Assembly (NCBI GenBank): GCA_003339415.1
Contig: PDHQ01000054.1
Coordinates: 62,001-126,000 of the forward strand
Length of the DNA: 64,000 nt
Direction of reading: 5' to 3'
DNA from: Ophiocordyceps camponoti-saundersi (nom. inval.)
Lineage: Eukaryota > Ascomycota > Sordariomycetes > Hypocreales > Ophiocordycipitaceae
The notes beneath the pieces were generated by a model. The model was not told where the DNA came from, ran no database searches, and saw nothing but the letters and a program-made list of their open reading frames with translations. A program made the translations under genes and the position numbers. The stretch's first letter is position 1; each line of letters opens with the position of its first letter. Shown here piece by piece: positions 10,913 to 24,621 of the stretch.

Positions 10913-13900
10913 TATTACGCGCTAGGTTTCCTTCCGGATTTCCCTATATCTTTTACGGTAATTTCTAAGGATTTCCGATAACTTATAAGACTTTATATAA
11001 CCCCGGAAATCCTTATCGTAAAATTACCTAGAAAGACCTTAAGGGAAATTACTAGGAAATATAACTATTTACCTACTTAGAAATTACTAAGATTTCTAGG
11101 CAGATTTCTATGCCCTTTCTTATCCTTATTAGCACGTGCCCTTATCTATTCTACTAAGATTCCGCTTACGAGAGTTTTTCCTCTTTTTCTCTTTTCTCTC
11201 CTTAGCTTAGAATCTTTATTTATAGTGCTAATATTATTATTTACTTAATATACTTATAGGCTATAATATTATTTTAAGCTTACTTTTTATTAGTAAGTAA
11301 TTAAGAAGTATATATTTTACTTTTATATCCTCTGTAAAGGATAGAAAAGACCTCGTATATAACTAGATTATAACCGGCCCTAAGATATATATTTAGAGCC
11401 CCTAATTAGACTTTTAGGCGATTAAGGAGACTCGCCTCGGAGACGCCTAACCTTATAGTAAAATAGAGTTCTAAAGAAAACTAAATTATAACTATAGCTA
11501 CCTCCTTTTAAAATATTACTAATATAATTATATTATAAAAATAGCGTATAAAGATAATATAATTATAAGCGTAGATTATAAAACTTTAAGGTTAGTTAAC
11601 TTAGAAAGATTAAGACCTAGATATAGAAAAGACCTATTAAGAAATATCGATAGTATTTAAGATTAGTAAAGAAGCGTTTATCTTAACTAAGAAGGCCGCT
11701 TAGGATATCTTTACGCTAGTTACCTTAGTAAGATAGCTAAACCCCTCCTACTCTAATTTTACGAAAATTCGCTATAAGGAAATAAGTAAGTTTTTAGGAA
11801 AAAAAGAAAACTTTAGTACTTTCTTTATAAACCTAAAAGATAAGATAAGATCCGATAAGATAACCTTCCGTAATAAGTAAGATAAGATAAATATTCTATT
11901 CTATACTCTAAAAGGAAAAGCCCGCTAATTTTTAGAAACTTAATATAACTCGGAGAAATACCTCGTTTCTAAACTAGCTAAGATAATATAATACTTAGAG
12001 TCCGCTTATAGAAACCTAAATAAGTTCGCTAAAGCTATAGATTAGCTTTATAAACTAAACTATTTCTTAAATAGCTAATAGGAAATCTAAAAGTTCCTTA
12101 TAAAATTCGACTACCTTATAGCTAAGATTTAAGTTCCCCTAGCTTATATTAAGTATACGCTTTAAGACTATTTACCCGCTAACTTTAATATAAGCTTTCT
12201 TACGAAAGCTAAGGACTTATATATAATATATAAGGAATTCTATAAGTATATAAAAGATATTATATTTTATAAGAAGAAAGAGTTTACCTACTATAAAATC
12301 GCTTAGAAATCCTAATAAGTTAATAAAATTACTCTAACTATATAGAAGAAAACTATAACTATAACTTAGAAAAGCTAGCCCCTAAGCGAGAATAAGAAGA
12401 AAGTTTATTAGGAAAACGGCACTTATTTTACTTATAATAAGAAAAGCTATATAGCTAAGGACTACCCTAACTAATAAAAGATAAGGAGAGTCCTTATAGT
12501 TTAAATACCCCCGCCTAATTTTATTCGATTAGATAACTCTAATTTAGGAAAAGAATAAGATTATTATAAGGCTTCTTAATAATCCCGAAAATATTATATA
12601 TAAGACGGAAAGTAGGAAAGTCGTTTACTATTAATAGTTAAGTTTAAGTTAATAATATTACTTTTTATACCTTTACCTTATATAATATTAGAGTAGATGC
12701 CCGTCTCCTAGTTAGTTACTATTTTATAAAATAAGTAATAGAGCGACTTAGTGCTAAACTCGTTTTTATTTATCCTATCCCCCTCGTAGATTTCTAAGGC
12801 CGCTAAGCTAGTATAGTCCGCGAGCACCTAATTATTACCTTAGTAATTAATAGATAGTATTTTCCCTAGGAAATCTATTAAGTAACTAACTATACCTAGG
12901 ACCTCTTTATTAGTTTATTTTAGATAGCTAAAAAGAGATTACTATTTAACTACGCGGCCTAGAAACTAATTTAGCTAAATAACCTGCCCGCCTTCGCTAA
13001 ATACTCGCCCTTAATCCTATTATTAAAGAAGCCCCCTTTTTTCGGAAATCTAGATCTAGCTATTTAAGCGGACGCTAAGCGCCGGAACTACCTTCTTTAT
13101 TAGGATAAGCGTAAGTACCGGATCTTTTAGTATTTGCGGAAAAAGAATAACTTTATTTAGCTTATAAGGAAGAAAAAGTAAGCCTAAACCTTAACTTAAG
13201 ATAACCCGGAAACCGATAATACGGATAAAGAAGCTTTAAGAAAGTAACTTATTTATTAAATATAATAAAACCCCCGCTAGATATAATAAGAAGCGATAAC
13301 CTTATTAATACCTATAACCCTTATAAAACTAAAAGATAACCCTAACTCGATTATAATTATAAAGTTAAGCTTAGCTAGCTATATATATATAAGATAGGAA
13401 ATCCTATTTTTTTAAGGAAAAGAACCTAAGTATATTGCTTATATATATAATATAATTCCTCTAGCCCTTACGTACTTTAAAGGATTTTTTAATAAGAAGA
13501 AAGCTTATATTTTAGCTAGTTCCTAACCTAGCTATAATATTACTCTAAAACTTAAGAAGCCCCTAAACCTAATAAGACCTCCTTTTTATAGGACGCTTAT
13601 AAAATACCTATTACTAAAGAAAGAAACTATTAACTACTTACTTAAGATTAAGTTTATTAAGCTAAATATTAGTCTTTACGCCGCCTCTATTCTCTTCGCG
13701 CCGAAGCTATACTTAACGGCCTAGCGCTTTTATATTAATTACCGATAAATAAATAACTACCTAAAAAGTTAAATCTTACCTACTCCCTCCTTAGAAGGTA
13801 TAGCGTTTAGCTACTAGGAAGTAAAATAGTTCTCGAAGATTAATATAATTTAAGTATTTTATCGCTTATATCTTAACCTTAACTTTAAGTACCTTACGGC

Positions 13901-16888
13901 TTTCTATATAAGGTTTAGTATATTCTGCTAGCTTATCCTCTTATTCGGCCTTAAAGTAAAGCCTACTTAGTTTTAGAACTTTATTAACGCCTAGCTTTAT
14001 AACCTCCTTAACTACTATATAAGTATATACGCTAATAACGTATTAATTTACTCGGATAGCGAAGAAGCGAAATACTAAGAGGAATACCGAGAAGTAATCT
14101 AGCGCTTATATTAAGCTAACTTATAAGGGGATATCTAAAAATTAAAGTTTAATATTACGAAAGTTAATTACCTTAGTATAATATTATACGCGGGCTAAGA
14201 AATTAGTATAAACCCCCGTAAAATATAAGTAATCTAAGATTAAAAATTCGAAGATTTCTAAGATTATAAAGCTATCCGCTTATTTATAGGACTTTATAAC
14301 TTTATTAAGATCTTCTATTACTATATAAATATTACGGCTAAGCCCCTAAACCGCCTTTTTAAGAAAGATATTACCTTTAAGCTTAGATTAGAATAAAAGG
14401 AGGCCTTTAATAAAATAAAGAAGCTAGCTATATAAGCCCCGGTACTTACTTTCTTCTACCTAAAACTCCTAACTTACTTTAAGACTAACGCCTCCCGGAA
14501 TATTACCGCTAGTATACTCTAGTAATAATAAAATAACTAAACGTAGAAGCTTATAAGCTTCTTTTTAAAGATAATAAACCCCGCTAAGCGTGCTTACCTA
14601 ATCTAAGACTACGAACTTCTCGCCGTTATATAAAGCCTCGAGAACTTTTACTTAGAGCTACTTAGCTAGAAGTTTAATATAGTTATAGATTATAAAGCTT
14701 TAATTTATTTTATAATAAAAAGGCTACTTTTTATCTATTAAGTCCGATAGTTTAATTTCCTTACTTAGTTTAATATTTATTTCTTATACTAGCCTAGGTA
14801 GCTAAATATAGCCGTAGATATACTCTTATAGAAAATAGCTAAGCTCCTAATAATAAAAGCTTATAAGAAAGAGGAAAGGACTTTAGCTATAATTTCTCCG
14901 AATAGTTTTAGGTTTAAATCCCCGACCTTATTTCTTATAATTACCCCGGTCCGCTTAATAGAAGATTCTATCTTATTAGGGGTAGAGTTAGTATAACTAA
15001 TTTAGGAGAAGAACGTAAACTAGAACCTCGGATTTTACGGTAATCTCCTTATTATCCCTAAGTAAAATAGCTAGTAATATTTCTTCCTCCGTACCGCCTT
15101 AATTCGGAATATATATAAGCCGGCTATTTTCACCTATAAGGGATAAAATAAGATTACTTAGATACTCTAATAGAATTACTATTAGCTTAAGATAAAGTAA
15201 GATATCTGCTAGTTTATTTATAATTATTATAAGTATTAAAGGAATAAAATATTATAAGATAAGACCCCGGGTTTACTATACCTTTTACTTATTCTAATTT
15301 TCGTTTAAGAGTATATTACTTATAACGGGAAAGTAATACTAAAAAACCGCTTTAAGTATAATTATATTTAAACTTTTATCTATAAGTTAAGTAAAATTAT
15401 CGCTACGTTACTTAGTAAGAAGAACGATATAGCTAAGGTGCTTATAGGACGCTATTTCCGATATTTTTATCGTTTCCTAAATATACTAGATATATAGATT
15501 ACTAATAACGCTAGCCTATTTATCTTAGGATTTCTCTAAGAAATTAACTAGCTAACTAATATTAAGTATTATTATAATAACGCCCTCTACCTTTAAATAT
15601 AAAGTAGCGTAGAAGTAACTAATTAATACCTAAACTAAAAGCTTCGGTTTTACGTAAATAAGCGATAAGATAATTAAAGCGCGTTTTTTCCCGCTCTAGA
15701 CTTTACGTATAATTTATTATAGTACGCGTTAATTAGTATAATATTACTTATAGTTACCCTTAGCAAAGATATATATAACCCCTTTTCGCTCCCTAGCCCT
15801 TTAGTTACCTTAAGGGCCTTAGGCCCCGTTACTATTACCCGCGAACTTATCGCCTAAGCGTAAAAAGTATAATAGTAAGCTTAAGCTACGGCCGCTAAAG
15901 CGTAAAGCTAGTAGAAGGCCTAGGCTAATAAGAAACGCCGCCTAGTAGATTTCTTAGTTAGTAATTAAGTATTCCTTAGCCGTAAAGGTTTTATAACTAT
16001 TATACTTACTACGCGCCTTAACGCGTAATAGTCTAGACTTTTTATAATTATTAAGGAATAAGGCTATAGCTATATTCTTAACTTTCTAAGTAGTTACTAG
16101 ATAACGAACTTATTCTATGCTAATTATCTCCGGAAAGCTATTACGGATTCCTTACTTAAATAAGATAGGCCCCTAGCTAAGCTTAAAAATATCGATAATA
16201 TATTAAAGTAAGAAATTAATAAAATCTTTATATCTTATATTACTAGATAATACCGCCGGTTAGAGTATTAAGTTCGGTAATATAGCTATAACTTTAATAA
16301 GATATAATATTTAGCTAGGAATTTCTATTATATATTAATAGCTTTTAAAGAATTTTACTACCACTTTCTAGATATCGCTAGCCCGCTAGTTAATCTTTAA
16401 TATTAGATTAAGGCCGCTACTATAAATTATAATTATAAAGATAATAATTAAGATAATATTATAATTTCCCTTAGGGCTTAGGTATATAGTTACTACTATT
16501 AGTCTTAATAAATATATTAAAACCTTCGTTAGGGGGTAGTATTATACGCTAAGTTTCCTTCTAGATTTCCCTATATCTTTTACGGTAATTTCTAAAAATT
16601 TTTAATAAAACCTTATATAACCCCGGAAATCCTTATCGTAAAATTACCTAGAAAAACCTTAAGGGAAATTACTAGGAAATATAACCGTTTACCTACTTAG
16701 AAATTACTAAGATTTCTAGGTAGATTTCTATACCTTTTCCTATCTTTACTAGCACGTGCCCTTATCTATTCTACTAGAATTCCGCTTATAAGAGTTTTTC
16801 CTCTTTTTCTCTCTTCTCTCCTTAGCTTAGAATTTTTATTTATAGTGCTAATACTATTATTTACTTAACGCACTTATAAGCTATAATA
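10913..16888 (+). mobile_element. Ty3/gypsy LTR retrotransposon D, complete but RIP-inactivated
   Basis: The LTRs lie at 10,913-11,268 (356 bp) and 16,540-16,888 (349 bp), with ends that read TA...TA after RIP. The target duplication ACCGG lies at 10,908-10,912 and 16,889-16,893, inside the S2 minisatellite. A polypurine tract (AGGGGGTAG) abuts the right LTR, giving + orientation. The 5.98-kb length is normal for a fungal gypsy element. The two LTRs differ by a 7-base length difference plus RIP-type transitions. No frame is intact. Confidence 0.93.
11470..16500 (+). pseudogene. gag-pol remnant of Ty3/gypsy element D
   Basis: A CCHC-type knuckle, with C and H codons turned to Tyr, is readable at 12,421-12,470. 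The reverse-transcriptase catalytic box is readable at about 14,024-14,050, where the residues align with Y-A-D-D-V-L-I-Y-S but both Asp codons now read Asn, a change explained by G-to-A after T. RNase H and integrase should follow up to about 16.4 kb, consistent with the order RT-RH-IN of Ty3/gypsy. Stop codons are almost all TAA/TAG at positions expected from Gln or Trp codons. Confidence 0.82.
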
Positions 16889-18150
16889 ACCGGTACTTAT
16901 ATATATATTAGTACTTATATATATATACTAGTACTTATATATATACCGGTACTTATATATATATATTAGTACTTATATATATATACCGGTACTTATATAT
17001 ATATATTAGTACTTATATATACTAGTACTTATATATATATACTAGTACTTATATATATACTAATACTTATATATATACTAGTGCTTATATATATACCGGT
17101 GCTTATATATATACCGGTGCTTATATATATATACTAATACTTATATATACTAGTACTTAGTATATATATACTTATACCTTATATATATATACCGGTACTT
17201 ATATATATATGCCGGTGCTTATATATATATTAATACTTATATATATATATAAGTATTTATATATACCGGTGCCTATATATATACTAATATTTATATATAT
17301 ATACTAGTGCTTATATATATACCGGTGCTTATATATATACTAGTGCCTATATATATATTAGTGCTTATATATGCTAGTGCTTATATATATACCGGTACCT
17401 ATATATATATATTAATACCTATATATATACCGGTGCTTATATATATATACTAGTACTTATATATATACCGGTGCTTATATATATACTAGTGCTTATATAT
17501 ATATACCGGTGCTTATATATGCCGGTGTCTATATATATGCCGGTGCCTATATATATATGCTGGTGCCTATATATATGCCGGTGCCTGTGTTTATATGCCG
17601 GTGCCTGTGTGTATGCCGGTGCCTATATATATGCCGGTGCCTGTGTATGTGTGCCGGTGCCTGTGTGTGTGCCGGTGCCTGTATATGTGCCGGTGCCTGT
17701 GTGTATGCCGGTGCCTGTGTGTGCCGGTGCTTGTGTGTGTGCCGGTGCCTATATATGTGTGCCGGTGCCTATGTGTGTGCCGGTGCCTATATGTGTGTGC
17801 CGGTGCCTATGTGTGTGTGCCGGTGCCTATGTGTGTGTGCCGGTGCTTATATATGCCGGTGCCTATATATGTGCCGGTGCTTATATATATATGCCGGTGC
17901 TTATATATATGCCGGTGCCTATATTTATATACCGGTACTTATATATATACTAGTACTTATATATATACCGGTGCTTATATATATATATTAATACTTATAT
18001 ATATATTAATACCTATATATATATACCGGTGCTTATATATACTAATACTTATATATATATACTAGTACTTAAAGTATATATTAGTGCTTATATATACCGG
18101 TACCTATATATACTTATACTTAGTATATATATACTAATACTTAGCGTATA
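16889..18150. repeat. S2 minisatellite, long array (right part)
   Basis: It continues the array at 7,254-9,086 beyond two insertions. The centre (about 17,580-17,870) is little mutated: linkers are TGTGTG and cores are CCGGTGCC. Both flanks are TATATA with altered cores. Because the spared units lack stops, all three forward frames are open over about 160 codons; these are not genes. Confidence 0.9.
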
Positions 18151-18320
18151 GCTATTATAGTTATTTTCTATAATTTATAATAGCTATTAAATATAAAGCG
18201 CGCTTAAGAAAATTAGGTACTTAGGGATTATAAGTAATATTTTTTTTTTCTAAAACTTTATACTACTATTATATAGTATAGCGTAGGGCGGAAAAAATAT
18301 CTTAGTAATTTAGTATATAT
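18151..18320. other. Short degraded flank between S2 and element A
   Basis: TA-rich sequence without recognisable features ends in TATAT, the probable target duplication of element A (TATAC on the far side at 41,209-41,213, one mismatch). Confidence 0.5.
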
Positions 18321-18506
18321 TATAAGGGTTTAGCCTCTAGGCTATCTGCGAGGAGGTGACTTTATTATTTAGAATAACTATAAAGAATTATAGAAAAGGG
18401 GTCGTAACGCCTAATAGGGGTAGGCGATCTGCGCGCGCGCCGCGCGCGAAAATAACTAATTACCTTACGTAACTTAGCTATTTAAGCATAGCCCGAATCC
18501 CTTATA

Positions 18507-19700
18507 TACTCCGCCGCCCTAGGAAAATAAAAGTTCCGTCCCTAGCGGGGGTATAAGTTAAAATAAAATAAAAATTCCTTTACGTATTCCTCTTCCTTTC
18601 TTTTCTTTTTTTTTCTATATATTACTTATTTTAAAAGTATTAACTTTATTATCTTTATACTATCGCCGCGCCGCCTCCTTACGTTATTTTTTCTATTAGT
18701 ATATTATTTTATTTATTATCTTACTAATATATTAACTACGCCCTTAACGCTAACTCGCGCTATAAGGGAGTACGTTATATAAGGAAATAGCGATAATAAA
18801 AATACTACGCTGCTAATAAAAGTATTATATATATATACGCTTTACCTTAATAACCTTATAAATAAAAGTATAGCTAAATATATTCGCGGCTAGGCGGCGG
18901 CCTACTAAGCGTATTATTCGTAGCGTAAGAGGTGCCTCTAAGAAAGGCACCTCTTTGCTAGGAACGTACGCTTTTAGCGGGCTGCTCGTAATCTATAGAA
19001 TATAGCTACCCGTAATAAAACTATTTAGAAGCCTGCCCGCGCCCGTAAGGGTAATACTCCTAGCTATTATATTATCTTAACGCCTATTTTCTAAGCTTAC
19101 GCTAACCGCTTTAGGATATAGCTTAATATTATATAATTTACCCCTTACGCTATTATTAATATCTTTATATCCCTATCGCTTAAGCTATTTAGCTCTAACG
19201 CTCTTATCCCCTTTAATAGTAATATTATCCTTATACTTATATTATTAATATATTATTATAATATAAGCGGCGCTATAATATAATATTAGTAATATTAAGC
19301 TTAATAGTAAAGGTAAGTTATTATTAGCCTTAACGCGTTCGCCTCCTATTATAAAAAGTCCTTATAGCGGTAAAAGTAAACTTAGTAAAATATTCTCGCC
19401 TTATAGCGGAAAGAGGCGGCCGCCTAGGCTAAGGATTAATAATAGTAACTTAAAGCTAACCGTAATATTTATATAGCCCTTACTAACCTCGCCGCCCTAT
19501 TATCGCCGCCCCGCGCTCCTTATCGCGCCCTAGCCGGGCTAAATTAGCTACTATAATCGCCGTTATCTATAGCTAGAGGTTATAGTTACTTATATAGCGC
19601 GTTAATATCTAAGCTTAGTATATTTCCGCGTAGCTATAATAGTTTAAGCTAGGCGTAGTTAGCTAATAATATTAAGGAAGAAAAAGAGTAATAAAATATA
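18507..19700 (+). pseudogene. Possible antisense open frame in element A
   Basis: Between the 3' LTR and the end of pol there are about 1.2 kb. From about 18,760 to 19,700 the + strand can be read with stops only as TAA/TAG at positions where Gln would be expected, although at least one frame change is needed. The reading is rich in Gln, Ala, Ser and Pro and matches no family that I recognise. It lies antisense to pol, as does the much clearer frame in element B. It could also be non-coding 3' region; the evidence is weaker than for B. Confidence 0.35.
18927..18955. repeat. Hairpin with preserved TG/CA steps
   Basis: A perfect 10-bp inverted repeat, AAGAGGTGCC (18,927-18,936) and GGCACCTCTT (18,946-18,955), encloses a 9-base loop. 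It keeps TpG and CpA where the surroundings have lost nearly all of them. Confidence 0.6.
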
Positions 19701-19749
19701 TTAAATATATTATAATAATAAAAGGAAAGATAAGGACGGGAGGGGGGCG

Positions 19750-22700
19750 GGGTATAATAGGCTAGAAAAAATTTACTAAAAAGGAGGGGGAATTTACTTA
19801 ATTATTTACTTAATTAAGTTTAAATAGGAGAGTATATTTAGGGCTATTATATATATAAATATCTCCTTACCGTAACTTATAATTATTTAAAGTAGCATAA
19901 TATTATAAGCTATCTAGCAGCTCTTAAGTTAGCGTAATATATCTTTTTTATTTTACTAACGCTTAATAATAAGGGGGTTAGCCTTATAAGCGTTACCTAT
20001 AAGCGTTCTTCGTAATAAGGATTTCCTTAATTTTATATTTATTAAAAGATAAGTTATTATTAGAAAGTTATAAAGAAAGTTTAAGATAGCTATTAGTAAA
20101 GGATTATAATAAGAGTAGATTATATATAGTATACTTAAGTAAATTAATATAGAATATAAGATATATACCTTTTAAAATATTAAATATAATAGTTAAAAAA
20201 GATAGGATAGTAATAACTTTATACTTAGCCTTAAAATAATCGAGTTTTTTAAATAGGTAGTTAGAATAAATATAACGAAGATCTAACTATATAAAGTTAC
20301 TAATTTAGAAGTATTTCGTAAAGCGATAAGTATTATTAAAAGCGTCTTACTATTTTTATTAAGCTTACGTAATAGATACCTAAGCTAGCTAGATACCTTC
20401 TTATAAATACTAAGCGAAGGTAATAGCACGCCCCCTTAGGAAGGTAATTAATACGGAAAGCGTAAATAGCTATTAGATAAGGTTTAAGTTATATCTATAT
20501 AGTAAGCGGTTTAGACTTACGCTTATTATAGATAATTCTCTATTATTTAATACGAGTTAGTAAATAAGTAAGTAAGAAGGCTAGTTAAGCTAGGAGAACG
20601 ATATTATATAATAAAAGATAGCTTATATTTTTTAGTTTATTTATTCTATACCGCTATTAGTTTATAAGTAGTAGGCTATTAATATAAGTTATCTAATATT
20701 TATAAGGCGGTAAAAAGTTAACTAAAAGTAACTTATTTAATTTAAACTATAGTTAGATATAATAGCTATAAGAAAGCTATAAAAACGCTACTAAGTATAG
20801 ATAAAATATCTTACGTAATACTTAGCTTTTATAAATATTATTACTTTTAACTATATATATTTTAATAGCTAATTAGTAATAATTATAAGGAAGCGGGGCT
20901 AAGAAGGATTTATAATAGGTAAGTTTATTATAAAGTTTATAAAAATAGTTACTTAGTACCTCTCTAAGGGCGGTAACGGTTATAGTAAGCTTTAGCGATA
21001 ATAGCGTTAAAAGTAATTCCTATAATAATAATAGTTTCGAATAAATTACGCTATATTAGCTAATATATTATCCTAATAATAGTAATAATAGAGTAATATA
21101 AATATAATATTTTTACTAAAGTGCCCTATAAGTAGGGAATTATAAGTTTTTTAGATTAAGGTAGTTATTAAGAGTTCTTAGTTAGGCACCTAAAATCGGC
21201 CCCGGAACTATAGCTAGCTACTAGCGGAAAGGGAATAGTTTACAATTTACTCCTTTATACTCGCTTCGAGAGGGAACTTTTAAGCGCCCTCTTATAGCGC
21301 GGTATATCGTATTATATAGAGCGGATTAAACTATAACGCTATAAGCTATAATTCCCTTAAATATTTATTTACGAAAGGGGCTAATACTATAAAGGTAATA
21401 TTTTAGCTTTAAACTAATCGTAATTTAAAAGAATAAATAAATAAGGGCTATATAATATAGCCGAAACGTAGAGTAGTATATTATTACTCCTAATTATAGC
21501 GAGATAATATATTAGAATAGGTTATATATTTACCTAAGCGGTATTATAAATAAAAGTTAAAAAAAGTAAGTATTTCGGCTTATTAAGCTTAGTATTCTAA
21601 TATAGCTTTTAAAGTAGTAAAATACTTTAAAGCTTTATAATCCGTAAGTATAATAAACGGGGAGGAAATATTATAAAGTTTAGCTAATTACGCCTTAAGG
21701 TAGTAAATAATAGTAAAAAGTTCCTTATCGTAGATTATATAGTTTTATTCCGTAAGCTAAAGCTTTTAAGAAAAATATATTATAAGCTATAAGATTTAAT
21801 CCTAACCGCGCTAGGAGAGATAGCTACTAATTACCTTACTTAAATAATTTACCTTTATAACGGTATTAAGATCGGGGCTCTACTAAGTAAGGGCGGGGGA
21901 GGAGATAAACGTATCTTTTAGTCGCTTAAAGGCGTTTTAATAAGCTAAAGTCTAATTAAAAAGGGTATTACGCTTCGTAAAAGTAATAAGTAAGGTTATA
22001 AGGGAGGAAAACTAAGGGATAAAGTTATAATAAAAGTTTATAAAGCTAATAAAATTACGTATACTTTTTACGTAAGTTAGTGCCTCCTAGTCTCTAATTA
22101 CTAAAATCTTAGCTAAGTCTAAGCGTACTTTTTATTTAGCGTAAATAATAAACTTAAGGTATTTAACTTTATAAATTATAAATATATATTTATTAAAGTT
22201 TAAATATAGTTTAGCTTACTATAATTTTACGAGAATAATACGGACTTTCTTCTAATAGTTTAAAAATAAGCCGCCCGAATAGATAAGAATATTATTAAGG
22301 TAAGTAATAATAAAATCCTTAAAAAAGTCGCTTAGGAAAGTATTAATATATTATTAGAATAAGGCGGGGGCGCTAGTAAGACTAAAAAAGTAGATAAGGT
22401 ATTTAAATAGCCCGAAACGCGTACGGAAAGTAATTAGATATTCCTCGCTTTTCGTAATATATATCTTATAAAAGGCGGCGCGTATATTAAGTTTAATAAA
22501 CTACCGGGCGCCGGAAAGATTACGTAGAGTTTCCTTTATAAGGGGTAAGAGATAGCGGTTTTACTTAGTAAGTTAATTTAAAGCCTAATAATTAATATAA
22601 AATTACTAGCTACCCCTAGGCTTTTTAGCTAAAAGGACTAAGGCGGCTATAAATAACGAGCTTATACGAATCTATCCTTTATCTATTAAATCGGTAATTT

Positions 22701-24621
22701 ACTTCTATATTTCGAGGAGGTATTTACGCGGTATATTATATAATAGCCCTTAAGGTAACGGCGGTAAAGATTTATTAAGCTATTATCGTAAATAGATATA
22801 GTAATTATATATACTACGATAAGGGGGAAAAACGCTCGCTTTTTCTTTATTAAAGAGGTCGCTAAAGTTAGATATTTTAGAAAATAAAGAAACTAGCGGG
22901 GTAAAGGGAGATAATATTTTAATTTATAGAACGCGTAAAATATTCTATAAGCTAGTAATAAGGAAATAATAGCCCGTTTACTAATAGGATTTATATTTTA
23001 TTAGTATAGTAAAAGTTAAGCTTAGGATAGTAACTATTTAATATTTCGGAATTTATATTTTACTATATAAGATAATAAGGTTATCTATAAAGTAGATTAC
23101 GAGATATCGTTATCTTACGTAAAGGGATATATTATACCGCGCTATCTAAAAAGAGCTAAAAATTATATCTTAAATTAAGCTAGGGATTATATATATAATT
23201 ATAAGCGTTTACTAGCTATTAATATTAATAATAAACTAGATAATATAATAAATTAGGGAGGAATCCTTAAAGTAAACCCGCTTCTAATAGCGGATTTAAA
23301 CCGCGGTATAGATTATACGTAAAGTAGGGAGAGGAATATATTAGAGATAGTAATATTATACTTAAAACTTATTTACGGTAGCGTAATAATTATAGCTATT
23401 ATCTACTTATACGTTAATAAAGGTAATAGAATTTATAAAAATAAGGATAAGGAGAGGACTTATATTTATATTCCTTATAATATCTATAAATTAGTTTTTT
23501 AAACTACTATCTATTAAATTAACGCGACTACCTTCCCCCTATAAGAGACTTAGTATAGGGGGGATTCTTTTCCTTAATCTAAATAAGCGTCCTAGTTAGC
23601 CTCTCTTATTTCTACGAAGCGTATAGACGAGGATAAGGGCGAAGATAAGTATATTAGATAATCCCTTATAAAGTAGCTTACTTAGCTATAATATAAATAA
23701 TATCCTTTAACCTAACGCTTACTATATTCCTCCGTAGAAATACGGGGAGCGGAATAGTAAGGTTCTAAACGTTACTTTTTATATCTACCGCGTCTCTAAC
23801 CGCGGGAAGAACGCCCTAAGGTTATATTAATCTAGCGGATATTTATTATAAGTATATTAATATCCTAAGCCGCTAAAAAAGGAGTAAGGGAAAAGGGTAT
23901 TTAACCCTTACTTTTAATTCGGAATAACTTAATATTAATAATAATAAAACGGATACGGGCTATAGCTAAAACGTAATTATTAAGGGGAATATCGCGTTTA
24001 AAATAATAATATTATAACTTAGGGGTAAGTATATAACGTAGATATATTACCTTAATTTTATCTACTTATATAATACCTCCTAAAAGTAATAGTTTTACCT
24101 TAAAATAAATAAGGAAATCGGAGAATAACTTAGAGGTACCTTAAGAAAGCTTTTCTAACTTTATTATAGCTATCTAATAGCGGTAAGGGTTAATAAATAT
24201 TATATCGAAATACTTAAGGAAAGTCTTAACTTAATATTAATATTCCTTACCTTACTTAAAAAATAAGGCTACCTTTAATTAAATAATAGGTAATAAATAT
24301 TAATAAAGGAAAACTTATTAGTTATAATTATTACTAATAAAAGCGTAATTTACCGATAGCTTATATAATATTAGGGCCCGCTAAGCTAGAAAAAAAGTTT
24401 TATTACTATTAAAAAAGGAGCCCGATAAAAAAAGTTTCTAGCGTAGAAGCTATAGCGAGGGCTTTAGCTAAGGTTACCGATATTATATTAAGGAGTAAAT
24501 AATATCGCGTTACGCTCGTAGGACCTCCTATAGCTTAGAAATTATCGCCTATTACTATTATAGCTAGGCGATAATTACCTTTTAAGAGATAGAGTTATCT
24601 ATTATAATAATAATTATTCTA
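19750..24621 (-). pseudogene. pol remnant of Ty3/gypsy element A
   Basis: On the minus strand about 22,276-22,385 reads as the fungal gypsy reverse-transcriptase core: an F-x-L-T-x-A-P-A-x-F-Q-like stretch followed by the Y-L-D-D-I-L-I-Y-S box with both Asp codons now Asn. RNase H and integrase should lie at lower coordinates and gag toward 24.6 kb, but I did not resolve those domains individually. Stops are RIP-type. Confidence 0.75.

Noticed and set aside
17471..18065. Three overlapping frames of about 160 codons
   Set aside because: Same minisatellite artefact as at 240-864.
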